Source: Rhodothermia bacterium | GTDB taxonomy: Bacteria > Bacteroidota > Rhodothermia > Rhodothermales > UBA2364 | Length of the DNA stretch: 64,000 nucleotides | Assembly: GCA_017303715.1 (NCBI GenBank) | Contig: JAFLBZ010000010.1 | Span: 61,593-125,592, forward strand | Direction of reading: 5' to 3' | Part shown: positions 17,745 to 25,812 of the stretch, in pieces | Numbering within the stretch: position 1 is the first letter of the stretch | How the letters are laid out: every line of letters starts with the position of its first letter | Position numbers and translations under genes: made by a program | The notes under the pieces: model-generated | Database searches by the model: none | Seen by the model: only the letters and a program-made list of their open reading frames with translations | Told to the model about the DNA's origin: nothing

Positions 17745-18521
17745 TTACACGGTCACCTTTGTTCCCTTTTCCGGATGCGCCAGATCTTCTGCCTTGATGA
17801 GCAATACCGATTTGATGCCTGCTCGCAATGCTTTTTGGGCTTCTTCTAATTTCACCAACATTCCGCCTTGGATCCAACCTGCCTGACGCCCAGTTTCCAA
17901 TAAGGCTGTATCACAGACAGAACAATGCGTTGAAGGGTCGTTAAGGTCTTTGCGCAAGCCACCCGATTCCGTCACCATAACTATTTCGGTTGCACCAACG
18001 GTTTTGGCAATCTCCAAACTGACCGTATCCCCATTCACATTGTATATCTGCCCGTTTTTGTCCACACCCATCGTAGCAACAACCGGAATAAAACCAGCGT
18101 TGATTAAGGCAAATAGCAATTCAGGATTCACCTTTTGGACATCGCCCACCCATCCAAAGTCAACACTACGCCCATCTACGTTCCACAGCGGCCGTTTTAT
18201 TACCTCAACCAGCCCGTCGTCAATACCCGAAATGCCCACTGCCCGAACGCCAGCCACCACTGCCTGTGCGGAAAGTCGGGCATTGAGTTCGCCACGAATC
18301 ACCCATTGGATGATTTTGAGGTCTAAATCGGTTGTTACGCGCCTGCCCTGAATAATCTCTGAGGTGTGTCCTAACTGTTGTGCAAGTTTGGTGGTTTGCG
18401 GCCCGCCACCATGTACCACGACCATTTCTTCTCCCTCTTCATGTGCATTCCGAATAAATGCCCAAACGTGCGACATTACGGGTGTATCTACTTGTGCGCC
18501 ACCAATTTTTACAACTTTCAT
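17745..18521 (-). CDS. argB: N-acylglutamate kinase (ArgB)
   Basis: ArgB phosphorylates the gamma-carboxyl of N-acylglutamate using ATP. The 258-residue protein has the amino-acid-kinase fold: the N-terminal MKVVKIGGAQ nucleotide loop, VVHGGGPQTTKLAQQLG for the substrate, and the VNGDTVSLEIAK and GGMLVKLEEA segments near the C-terminus. LysW-partnered LysZ kinases look alike, but no LysW-like gene is present and the neighbours are arginine genes. 92 nt separate it from argE, the longest gap in the operon, and 10 nt from argF'. Confidence 0.92.
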   Translation of the reverse strand: MKVVKIGGAQVDTPVMSHVWAFIRNAHEEGEEMVVVHGGGPQTTKLAQQLGHTSEIIQGRRVTTDLDLKIIQWVIRGELNARLSAQAVVAGVRAVGISGIDDGLVEVIKRPLWNVDGRSVDFGWVGDVQKVNPELLFALINAGFIPVVATMGVDKNGQIYNVNGDTVSLEIAKTVGATEIVMVTESGGLRKDLNDPSTHCSVCDTALLETGRQAGWIQGGMLVKLEEAQKALRAGIKSVLLIKAEDLAHPEKGTKVTV

Positions 18522-18531
18522 ACTTTTTTTC

Positions 18532-19536
18532 TCAGATTATACCCCAAATGGCTTCCAAAATCGCTTTTTGTGCAAAAAGACGGTAATGGGCCTGACGCAA
18601 GTGAAGGGCTTTGTTACTTTCTAAAACTTCCTTAGCCACAACCACATCCCGCCGAACAGGTAAACAGTGCATAAACACGGCATTATTCGTTGTTTTCATC
18701 CGCTCTTGGGTAATCTGCCAATCGGCATGGGCCATTCGGTATGCGGCTTCTTTTTCGGGCTTGTCGTAAATCATTGAACCACCCCAAGCCTTTGCATAGA
18801 CCACCTCCGCGCCATCCATGGCTTCATTAAGATCATACATTACGGATAAGTTTCCACCAGTCTGAACCGCCATATCTTGCGCCAAGTGCATGATTTCCGG
18901 ATCCAATCCATGACTTTCAGGATGTGCAACTACAACATCCATACCTTGCCGAACGGCCTGCAACAATGCCGAGTTAGGTACAGCCATCGGGAGCGGTTTG
19001 GGATGGTGCGCCCATGCAAGTACAAAACGTCGTTTTTTTTGTTCGCCTTTAAAGTGCTCACGGATGGTGGCCGCATCAGCAAGTGCTTGACATGGATGGT
19101 AATATGCCGATTCTAAGTTTATGACTGGCACGGCTGAAGCCTCCATGATTTCACGCATTTTCACCTCGTTTCGATCGGCGGCTTGGTCGGTCCCAGAGGC
19201 GAATAATCGGACACCTAATGCATCATAATAGCGCGACAAAACCCCAATGGCCTCTACTATGTGTTCTGCCTCGCCGCCATCCATTTTCCCCGGCCCAAAC
19301 TTAAATCCCCAAGTACCTTGCCCCGGCGTAAGCGTGCCCGAAAAGGCACCAAGTTGCGCAGCGGCCAACTCCATCGAGGTACGGGTTCGCAGAGAAGGAT
19401 TAAAAAAGATCATCCCCAGACTTTTTCCTTCTGCAGACTTGTTCCAATTTGGGTTTTGTGCATGTTCAAAGGCACGCTCCACCAATTGTAGCCACTGTTG
19501 ATCTTCTACATATTGCCAGTCTAAAAGGTTTTTCAT
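18532..19536 (-). CDS. argF': N-acylornithine carbamoyltransferase
   Basis: This enzyme transfers a carbamoyl group to an N-acylated ornithine rather than to ornithine, so the acyl group is removed later. Of the 334 residues, FFNPSLRTRTSMELA (44-58) is the carbamoyl-phosphate site in the form used by acetyl/succinylornithine transcarbamylases, WAHHPKPLPMAVPNS is the family-specific loop and FMHCLPVRRDVVV carries the HCLP motif. RLFAQKAILEAI near the end holds a conserved Lys. At the site reported to decide acetyl versus succinyl (Glu in the Xanthomonas enzyme, Pro in the Bacteroides enzyme) my alignment from memory places Ala90 in MDGGEAEHI. The acyl group used is therefore open. Confidence 0.92.
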   Translation of the reverse strand: MKNLLDWQYVEDQQWLQLVERAFEHAQNPNWNKSAEGKSLGMIFFNPSLRTRTSMELAAAQLGAFSGTLTPGQGTWGFKFGPGKMDGGEAEHIVEAIGVLSRYYDALGVRLFASGTDQAADRNEVKMREIMEASAVPVINLESAYYHPCQALADAATIREHFKGEQKKRRFVLAWAHHPKPLPMAVPNSALLQAVRQGMDVVVAHPESHGLDPEIMHLAQDMAVQTGGNLSVMYDLNEAMDGAEVVYAKAWGGSMIYDKPEKEAAYRMAHADWQITQERMKTTNNAVFMHCLPVRRDVVVAKEVLESNKALHLRQAHYRLFAQKAILEAIWGII

Positions 19537-19556
19537 GTGTCTAAATCTTTTTTTAT

Positions 19557-20732
19557 TTATAAGTCGGGAGTAACTACCGATTGAAATGCAGCATGAAATG
19601 CCTGTATAAAAACCGCAATTTCTGCTGGTTGCGTATTCAGCGGCGGCATCAATCGCATAACGTTTGGGTTTCCAGAACCACCCACCAACACGCCATTCTT
19701 CCGGAGTGCGGCAACCATCGGGGCTACTGGTTTTTCCAATTCAATCCCAATAAGGCAACCTCGTCCACGCAAACGTATAGGAAACTCCGCCAATTCGCTT
19801 TGTAAATGCTTGAAAATTTTAGGGGCATTGAGCATCAATTTTTCGTCGCGAATATGCTTTAAGGTCGAAGAAACGGCTGCCATCGCCACCATGCCACCGC
19901 CAAAAGTGGTTCCTTGGTCTTCGATTTGAATGGTTTTGGAAATTTCTTCGCCCACCAAAACAGCACCAACCGGAATTCCGGCCCCAAGACTTTTTGCAAG
20001 CGTGATCAGGTCTGGCTTCATGCCATAGGCTTCCGAAATGGAAAATGTGCCTGTCCTACCAACGCCCGTTTGCACTTCATCAAAGACCAGTTTAACCCCG
20101 AAGCGATCGCACAAGGTGCGGATGTTTCGGTAATAAGTCTCCTCGGCTTGTGTGACGCCAGCAATACTCTGGATCGGTTCCAAAATAAACGCCGCAATAT
20201 TCGGATTTTCCGAAAATACCATTTCGAGCGCCTCCTCGTCTCCAAATGGAACAAAATGGGTCTTGGGTAAAGCCGCTTCGTAGCCTTCATGGTATTTTTC
20301 GCCCCAAGTAACCGCCAAACTCCCCAGCGTCCGGCCATGAAATCCACCTATAGTAGATACAATTTCCGTTTTACCTGTTACTTTTCGTGCCAATTTGAGG
20401 GCGGTTTCGTTGGCCTCGGTTCCAGAATTACAAAAGAAGACTTTTTTTAACCCTTCAGGCGCCAATTCTGCCAAGATTTGAGCCGCCTCCGCCCGAACAT
20501 CGCTATAGACCAAATTTGAATAGAACAGCATCGTTCCGGCTTGTTCTTGAATGGCCTTCACAACAGGCGACGGGCAATGCCCCAGAATGGCTACACAATG
20601 CCCTCCGTAAAAATCCAAATAACGATTGCCATCTTGATCCCAGACATAGGCTCCGCGCCCTTTTACCAATGCAAAGGGTAATTTTTTATAGGTAGGGACT
20701 TGATAGGCGTCTTCGGTTTCTATAATGTGCAT
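19557..20732 (-). CDS. argD: N-acylornithine aminotransferase
   Basis: A PLP-dependent class III aminotransferase that converts N-acylglutamate semialdehyde to N-acylornithine with glutamate as donor. In the 391-residue protein: FCNSGTEANETALKLARKV (phosphate and ring binding), GGFHGRTLGSLAVT, LVFDEVQTGVGRTG with D218, and TLAKSLGAGIPVGAV with the Schiff-base Lys at about 247. The open frame reaches 20807 inside the DUF2177 gene; I chose the ATG at 20732, which starts MHIIETEDAYQV and lies 28 nt after that gene's stop. Confidence 0.94.
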   Translation of the reverse strand: MHIIETEDAYQVPTYKKLPFALVKGRGAYVWDQDGNRYLDFYGGHCVAILGHCPSPVVKAIQEQAGTMLFYSNLVYSDVRAEAAQILAELAPEGLKKVFFCNSGTEANETALKLARKVTGKTEIVSTIGGFHGRTLGSLAVTWGEKYHEGYEAALPKTHFVPFGDEEALEMVFSENPNIAAFILEPIQSIAGVTQAEETYYRNIRTLCDRFGVKLVFDEVQTGVGRTGTFSISEAYGMKPDLITLAKSLGAGIPVGAVLVGEEISKTIQIEDQGTTFGGGMVAMAAVSSTLKHIRDEKLMLNAPKIFKHLQSELAEFPIRLRGRGCLIGIELEKPVAPMVAALRKNGVLVGGSGNPNVMRLMPPLNTQPAEIAVFIQAFHAAFQSVVTPDL

Positions 20733-20760
20733 AGGTTTGAAAAATAGCAGGTTACAAGAA

Positions 20761-21168
20761 TTATAAAATCCATTTTGAGGCCAAGAAATAGCTACCCACC
20801 GAAACAAGTGAGGTCAATACTGTTCCCCAGATCATGTCCACAATCACCATAGACAGTGGCCATCCCTCCAAAGTCGCCATATTGGTCAAATCATAGGTCG
20901 CATAACACAATAAGCCCAGAAATGCTCCTTTTAGCAAGACCTCGCCATAACCACTTTGGGAAGACCATGCCGGCAGTACCACAAAATAGAGAATACCGAC
21001 AATATAAAGAATGTAAAACACGAAGGCAGCCGCCCATTTTACGTCTTTCGTCATCAGAAAACCAATCTTTTCACGGTAGAAGTCTTTCATCAAAACACCA
21101 ATCCAAACAAGGTCAATGGCCATAAACAGCACAAAGGTTCCGATGAATAAGTAAAGGTATTTTAACAT
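20761..21168 (-). CDS. DUF2177-family membrane protein
   Basis: A small integral membrane protein of 135 residues with four predicted helices (about 5-25, 45-65, 78-98 and 107-128). The pattern MAIDLVWIGVLMKDFY in helix 1 and CYATYDLTNMATLEGWP between helices 3 and 4 are the conserved features of the DUF2177 family, which has no known activity. It sits inside the arginine operon between argC (19 nt) and argD (28 nt), so it is co-transcribed with them. A transport or membrane role for an arginine-related compound is conceivable but is only inferred from position. Confidence 0.85.
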   Translation of the reverse strand: MLKYLYLFIGTFVLFMAIDLVWIGVLMKDFYREKIGFLMTKDVKWAAAFVFYILYIVGILYFVVLPAWSSQSGYGEVLLKGAFLGLLCYATYDLTNMATLEGWPLSMVIVDMIWGTVLTSLVSVGSYFLASKWIL

Positions 21169-21187
21169 CTTAGGCCAAGGTTTTATT

Positions 21188-22186
21188 TTATAAAAGCCCC
21201 GTCATCACGGGCAAATGGGTCATGAGATTCATGTTTTGGATTGCTTGCGAAGCCGCACCTTTCCATAGATTGTCTATGGCCACCACCACCACCCCTTCCC
21301 GATCTCCGGCAGCCGTACCGAGGTCGCAAAAAGGTGTTCCCACGACGGGCAACAATTCGGGCAATGAAGGCCATAAGCGAATGCCGCGCTTTCCGTCATA
21401 AGCAGCAGCGTACCATCCATCCAATTGCGATTTTGTGACCTTTGCCGAGAATTGTATGGTTGCCCAGATGCCATACGTCCATGGTGCAGAAACAGGCACA
21501 AAACTGAAGGAAGTATCGGTGCCACAAGTTTGCAAAATTTCGGGTTGATGCTGGTGATTCAACACTTTGTAGGTGCGCATATTGCCATTTCTGTTCGGGA
21601 AATGGGTTCCGGCAGAAGCTTTATTGCCCGAACCAGAAGCACCCGTCATGGCGGTAAGGTGAAAGTGTGTTTGGGGAAGCGCGTTTGCGAGAGGATAGAG
21701 CGCTAAGTTAAGCGCAGTTGCAAAACAACCCGGATTGGCGACGTAGGTACTTTCACGAATTTGTGCTTCATACACTTCCACCAAACCATACTGAAAGAGC
21801 GGCAGCAAATCGGGCGCGGGATGCTCATAACCAAACCATTTGGGATATAGCGCCGCATCGTCAAACCTAAAATCCGCCGAAAGGTCAATAATCTTACCTT
21901 GATATCCTTGTTTAAGCAGTTCCATAACCACAAAAACCCCTTGCTTGTGCTCGGCAGTGATGAACACCACGTCAAAATCATGGTAGTTCACCGCTTCCGG
22001 CGCCGAGAACAAAAGGTTGGTTTTTCCAAATAAGGTTGGATGTGCGGCATGTAAGGGACTTCCAGCACCGCTTCGGCTCGTCACACAAGACAGGTTCACT
22101 TCGGGATGACGAAGCAGGAGTTCAATCATCCACATCCCAACATATCCCCCTCCATGTAAAACCGCCGCTTTTATTTTATTTGTCAT
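21188..22186 (-). CDS. argC: N-acyl-gamma-glutamyl-phosphate reductase
   Basis: ArgC reduces N-acylglutamyl phosphate to the semialdehyde with NADPH. The 332-residue protein has a Rossmann start with GGGYVG at 12-17, and the active-site Cys154 in YVANPGCFATALNLALYPL, the diagnostic ArgC motif. HFPNRNGN further on holds a conserved substrate-loop His. It lies 17 nt after the DUF1611 gene and 19 nt before the DUF2177 gene. Confidence 0.95.
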   Translation of the reverse strand: MTNKIKAAVLHGGGYVGMWMIELLLRHPEVNLSCVTSRSGAGSPLHAAHPTLFGKTNLLFSAPEAVNYHDFDVVFITAEHKQGVFVVMELLKQGYQGKIIDLSADFRFDDAALYPKWFGYEHPAPDLLPLFQYGLVEVYEAQIRESTYVANPGCFATALNLALYPLANALPQTHFHLTAMTGASGSGNKASAGTHFPNRNGNMRTYKVLNHQHQPEILQTCGTDTSFSFVPVSAPWTYGIWATIQFSAKVTKSQLDGWYAAAYDGKRGIRLWPSLPELLPVVGTPFCDLGTAAGDREGVVVVAIDNLWKGAASQAIQNMNLMTHLPVMTGLL

Positions 22187-22203
22187 TTTGGAAGCCTATT
22201 ATT

Positions 22204-23247
22204 TTAGGATTGCATCATTTTTTTCAACATCGCCCCTATCGCCTCACCGTCTTGTTTGGCATTGTAAGCCGTAATCCCAAGCGTTTGTTGGATGTATCGT
22301 TTCCCAACGGCATTATCGGTAACGGGGCCTGTTATCAAAGCAATTGTTTGTCCGTACCGCTCTTGGAATATTTGCCGAGAAGCCCATGCCCCCACCAAGT
22401 CCACTGTAGCAACAATATGGGCTTTCACAAATTTTTGAATCTCTTTATCAATCAAAATATCGTCCACGCCATAATACCCAATAAAGCCATCTCCCAATTC
22501 GGCAACAATGACATCCGGTTTATAGGAATTTAATTTGTGGATGATGCCCTTTGCAGCTGGTACAATATTATGACTGGTGGAGGTAACAATGCCCGCATCC
22601 GTAAAGGTATGCACAGCAATCGCACCAGAATCGCGCATAGCCCTTGTATCGCGCATCAAGGATGCACCGGTAAGTTTTGCCGCCGCAACTTTATAGCCCA
22701 TTTGGGAAAGTTGGTTCACCATTTGAGCGCAGGCATAGGTTTTTCCGGTATTCATACTCGTCCCACTGACCATTACAATGGGTGCAGAATCGTCTAAGTT
22801 TTCGTGCGGTTCGATCGCATAATCTTGGATACAAACGTGTCGAGCGGATTTCCCCTCTTCTTGTCGTACAACGGCTCCAAGGATGCGAACCTTTAGCGGC
22901 GGCCCCAATTCTGGGTGCTCAGAAACACACATACCAATAATGCCCCCCATATTGAGTACATTCAGTGTATCACCAACCGCAATCTGTCGAGGCAATCGTC
23001 CGCTATACCCTTTCAATGCCTGTCGTTCGCCCAAAACACCCACAAAAATGTCTCCCTTGTAGATCGTTCGGAAAGTGTGGTCTGTACATTCTATTTGGTT
23101 GTAGGTTTCTTTGTCTTCCAATGCCTCTACCACCACACAATACCCATCTTCGGCAAGGAGGTAATCGGTCATAATGATGTTGCGGCCCAAACCACAAGGG
23201 AAGGTACTGGAACCGATATAGGAAACAACTTGCGCTGAATATTGCAT
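22204..23247 (-). CDS. DUF1611-family P-loop protein, candidate N-acylglutamate synthase
   Basis: A 347-residue protein of the DUF1611 family: an N-terminal alpha/beta domain (about 1-150) and a C-terminal P-loop domain with GTSMNTGKT at 162-170 and a Walker-B-like VIVAELGDG at 246-254; KLTGASLMRDTRAM and DAGIVTSTSH are further conserved stretches. From memory of recent literature, a family member called DgcN acetylates D-glutamate. Here the gene is second in an arginine operon that lacks a recognisable argA or argJ, and it occupies the position where related bacteria often carry a GNAT acyltransferase. That makes it a good candidate for the missing N-acylglutamate synthase. Family membership is well supported; the activity is inference. 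Confidence 0.82.
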   Translation of the reverse strand: MQYSAQVVSYIGSSTFPCGLGRNIIMTDYLLAEDGYCVVVEALEDKETYNQIECTDHTFRTIYKGDIFVGVLGERQALKGYSGRLPRQIAVGDTLNVLNMGGIIGMCVSEHPELGPPLKVRILGAVVRQEEGKSARHVCIQDYAIEPHENLDDSAPIVMVSGTSMNTGKTYACAQMVNQLSQMGYKVAAAKLTGASLMRDTRAMRDSGAIAVHTFTDAGIVTSTSHNIVPAAKGIIHKLNSYKPDVIVAELGDGFIGYYGVDDILIDKEIQKFVKAHIVATVDLVGAWASRQIFQERYGQTIALITGPVTDNAVGKRYIQQTLGITAYNAKQDGEAIGAMLKKMMQS

Positions 23248-23297
23248 TTATTTATGTCAACTTAAAATGATGAGTTTCTGCACACATTTATGCACGA

Positions 23298-24506
23298 TTA
23301 AGAATGATCTCCGATGGCTTTTGCACGGTGTGCCAACATTGATTGTACGGTATAGATTTTTGTAAATCCCTCGGCATCACGAGCGTCCCAAAGTGTATTG
23401 GTCTCGCCATAAGTTGCTACATTGGTATTGAACATCGAATATGCGCTTTCTGCACCCAGAATGGAGAAATGACCTTTGAATAGGCGAACAAAAACCTTAC
23501 CCGTGACATTTTTTTGGCTGGAGTCCAAGAATGCTTCGATGTCGCGCATCACAGGATCATAGTACTGTCCTTCATGTAGCAACATACCATAAAAATCTGC
23601 GAGGTGGTCTTTCTGGAATCGTTGCCATTTGGTTAGGATTAATTTTTCCAACTCCTGATGCGCTTTAATGAGCATCAAGGCTGCTGGCGCCTCAAATCCC
23701 ACACGCCCTTTAATGCCCAAAATGGTATCCCCGACGTGCATATCACGCCCAACACCATGTTTAGCCCCTACTTGGTTTAGGTGTCGAATCAAGGCAATCG
23801 CGTCCAAAGTTTCTCCATTCAAGGCCACAGGTAAGCCATTCTGGAAGGTTAAGGAGATTTCTTCTGGCTCGTTTGGGGCGTCTAACGGGGAAACCGTCTC
23901 TGGATAAGCATGATCTGGCAGCGGCAGACGGCTATCGTGGGTTTCTCGCCCTCCAATGGTCGTGCCCCAAAGTCCTTGATTGATGGAATAGTCCTTGCGG
24001 GCATCCGATACGGTAAAACCACGCTCTCGTAAAAATGTTGTAGAGGCTTCGCGGGTTAAACCCAACTCCCTAATCGGTGTCAAAACCTTGATGTGGTCTG
24101 CAAGTATGCGCATTGTTCCGTCAAAACGGACTTGATCATTACCCGCACCTGTGGAGCCGTGCGCCACTGCATCTGCACCCAATTCGCGTGCATGCTCCAG
24201 TACCTTTCGCGCCTGTACCACCCGCTCTACGCCTACGCAAAGTGGATATACGCCGCCACGCAAGACATTGCCTTTAATCATGTAGGCAATATGCTGGTCG
24301 TACATATCTTGGGTTGCGTCTAAATTGATGTGGCTGGAGGCCCCTAAACTAAGTGCCCGCTCCTGAATGGCCTTTTGGGCTTCGGAATCCATGCCTACAG
24401 TGTCCACAAATGCTGTGTGTACCTCAGAGCCATAGGTCTCCTTCAGATAGGGCACACAAAACGAGGTGTCTAAACCTCCGCTAAAAGCAAGAACTATTTT
24501 TTTCAT
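23298..24506 (-). CDS. argG: Argininosuccinate synthase
   Basis: ArgG condenses citrulline and aspartate with ATP. The 402 residues start with the N-type ATP pyrophosphatase loop, AFSGGLDTSFCVPYL (SGGLDTS at 9-15), followed by AHGSTGAGNDQVRFD for citrulline binding and YSINQGLWGTTIGG near the Asp site. It is the first enzyme gene of the ten-gene operon. Its ATG lies only 7 nt after the U-tract of a terminator-like hairpin and 77 nt after an Arg-rich leader peptide, so transcription of the whole operon should depend on reading through that hairpin. Confidence 0.96.
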   Translation of the reverse strand: MKKIVLAFSGGLDTSFCVPYLKETYGSEVHTAFVDTVGMDSEAQKAIQERALSLGASSHINLDATQDMYDQHIAYMIKGNVLRGGVYPLCVGVERVVQARKVLEHARELGADAVAHGSTGAGNDQVRFDGTMRILADHIKVLTPIRELGLTREASTTFLRERGFTVSDARKDYSINQGLWGTTIGGRETHDSRLPLPDHAYPETVSPLDAPNEPEEISLTFQNGLPVALNGETLDAIALIRHLNQVGAKHGVGRDMHVGDTILGIKGRVGFEAPAALMLIKAHQELEKLILTKWQRFQKDHLADFYGMLLHEGQYYDPVMRDIEAFLDSSQKNVTGKVFVRLFKGHFSILGAESAYSMFNTNVATYGETNTLWDARDAEGFTKIYTVQSMLAHRAKAIGDHS

Positions 24507-24513
24507 AGGTCAT

Positions 24514-24548
24514 AAAAAAAGCACCAATCCTGATTGTGGACTGGCGCT
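24514..24548 (-). terminator. Attenuator terminator before argG
   Basis: In the transcript (minus strand) AGCGCCAGTCC (24548-24538), a 7-nt loop (24537-24531) and GGATTGGTGCT (24530-24520) form an 11-bp stem, with two G-U pairs, followed directly by seven U (24520-24514). This is a complete intrinsic terminator placed between the leader peptide and argG. Its 5' arm contains CAGTCC, which with the next base (CAGTCCA) can pair instead with TGGACTG at 24604-24598 inside the leader coding region, a mutually exclusive antiterminator. The hairpin also covers the area where an argG ribosome site would be. Confidence 0.85.
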
Positions 24549-24582
24549 TGATATAAGATTTATGCGCAATTCGATTTTGCCA

Positions 24583-24690
24583 TTATTGCAAACTCGACAG
24601 TCCAACTTCATCTGCTACCCGTCGGATACGTCGGGTAGGCAAACGTCGGAAGCGACTATCAAGAGCTATAGGGAAAAAGTTTGTTTTCAT
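24583..24690 (-). CDS. Arginine-rich leader peptide of the arg operon attenuator
   Basis: A 35-codon reading frame directly upstream of argG. It begins with ATG (24690), which is preceded at once by an in-frame TGA, and ends with TAA at 24583-24585. Arginine codons are at 13, 15, 16, 20, 21, 23 and 24 (SRFRRLPTRRIRRV), seven in twelve codons using CGC, CGA, CGT and CGG. The stop is 34 nt before the terminator stem. If charged tRNA-Arg is short, a ribosome stalled in codons 20-24 would leave TGGACTG (codons 29-31) free to pair with the terminator arm; a ribosome reaching the stop would cover it. This is the logic of the his, trp and thr leaders. It is too short for routine gene calling. Confidence 0.85.
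   Translation of the reverse strand: MKTNFFPIALDSRFRRLPTRRIRRVADEVGLSSLQ
24615..24638 (-). promoter_or_regulatory. Hairpin over the Arg codons of the leader
   Basis: The leader RNA contains CTACCCG and CGGGTAG (7 bp), which extends past one A-A mismatch to a 10-position stem closed by a 4-nt TATC loop. It lies exactly over codons 19-25, which include four of the Arg codons. It may act as a pause hairpin that synchronises polymerase with the leading ribosome, or simply reflect the repeated CGA/CGT codons. Confidence 0.55.
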
Positions 24691-24697
24691 TCACCGG

Positions 24698-24727
24698 ATA
24701 ATAAGCGCTTTTTGCGAGCAGATTCAA
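24698..24727 (-). promoter_or_regulatory. Possible promoter of the arg leader
   Basis: TTGAAT (24727-24722) and TATTAT (24703-24698) are separated by 18 nt, a sigma-70-like arrangement. It would start transcription at or very near the leader ATG, implying a leaderless or nearly leaderless leader peptide. Bacteroidota promoters often follow a different consensus, which I do not find here, so this is tentative. Confidence 0.3.
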
Positions 24728-25160
24728 GCCCTAATTATTAAGATACCTCCGATGAATGTTTAAGTTTTGATGTAGGCACGTGAATCAAACATACACTTAG
24801 GGTTCATTAGACCTTCGCCATGATGAAACACAACTTTTACCTTCCTCCCAAACTTGATAGACCACCTGTTGCACAGGAGTCCGGCATCGTTGCAGAAATC
24901 TTTCCGGTTTAGGTTTTTAAGATATTGTTCTTAAATGGATTAGCCTCTTGCAAAAACGTAAGCAGGAAATATCTTCTTGCAAAACATAGACCTTTATAAA
25001 AACGAAATTTCCTCCATGACACCCTCTTTGTACTGCGACCCATTGTAAATCCAGAAGTGCGCCCACAGCGGGCAGTCGAAGTAGTGGTTTGCGGAACACA
25101 GAAAAATGCAATAGCGTTAGAGCTACCGTATAAGCATACGCAACAAAATGTTCAACGAAG

Positions 25161-25322
25161 ATGCAACCCCTTACTTATGAACAAGTACTTGCCTTATTCG
25201 CAGAAACACGCGAACAGCTTAGATTATCGTCGTTAGAAGCAGAAAAGCGAAATGCGGAAGCAGACAGAGAAAAATCAGAACTGCGCGAACAACTCAGATT
25301 ATCGTCTGAAACGATCCGATAA
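25161..25322 (+). CDS. Small coiled-coil ORF, probably a gene remnant
   Basis: A 53-codon frame starting MQPLTYEQVLALFAETREQL and continuing as a charged helix in which EQLRLSS occurs twice. The opening resembles the start of long coiled-coil proteins common in gliding bacteria and cyanobacteria, so this is probably the N-terminal stub of a longer protein. Helical codons seem to continue out of frame after the stop. The remainder of the 24750-25476 gap shows no other recognisable gene. Confidence 0.35.
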   Translation: MQPLTYEQVLALFAETREQLRLSSLEAEKRNAEADREKSELREQLRLSSETIR

Positions 25323-25476
25323 GCAAATTACTGCGACAGAGAAGATATTGGCAAATTTTAAAGCAATATTCAGACTTTAAACAACTGTTATTAAACGATT
25401 TGAATTATTAGCATTGGTCTAATCCATCCTGACTCGATCACAAGAAATCTACATCAGCCTTGAACGGCAAGGTCAC

Positions 25477-25734
25477 CTAAAAAAAACCACCGCACGTTTC
25501 CGAGAGACATCCGACTACACCCATCCAACGGGCATTGGTCAAGACGAAAGGCTTCTTTAACCGTCCATAAATTAGCCCAGTACACACGGCAAATTGAACC
25601 CATAAATCAACTTGGTAAGCCATAAGCGGTAGAGCCAAAACCCAAGGCCATAGCGCGTCACCTACAAAAAAAGCAAACCCCCAATTAGGGAGGCTTGCCT
25701 TAAAATTGCGAAACCGCACACGTTTTGAGTCCAC
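25477..25734 (-). CDS. Hypothetical small hydrophobic protein
   Basis: An 85-residue frame with two hydrophobic stretches (about 18-41 and 44-58, including LWPWVLALPLMAYQVDLWVQ). I do not recognise the family and no neighbour explains it. Its size and Trp-rich composition leave open that it is a chance frame or a fragment of a membrane protein. Confidence 0.25.
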   Translation of the reverse strand: MDSKRVRFRNFKASLPNWGFAFFVGDALWPWVLALPLMAYQVDLWVQFAVCTGLIYGRLKKPFVLTNARWMGVVGCLSETCGGFF

Positions 25735-25812
25735 AACTTTACCACATTAGAAAATCATACAAGTGTGGTTTTATGGCTTGGCAATAAGTTGGTATTGAAA
25801 CCCCCATGCACC

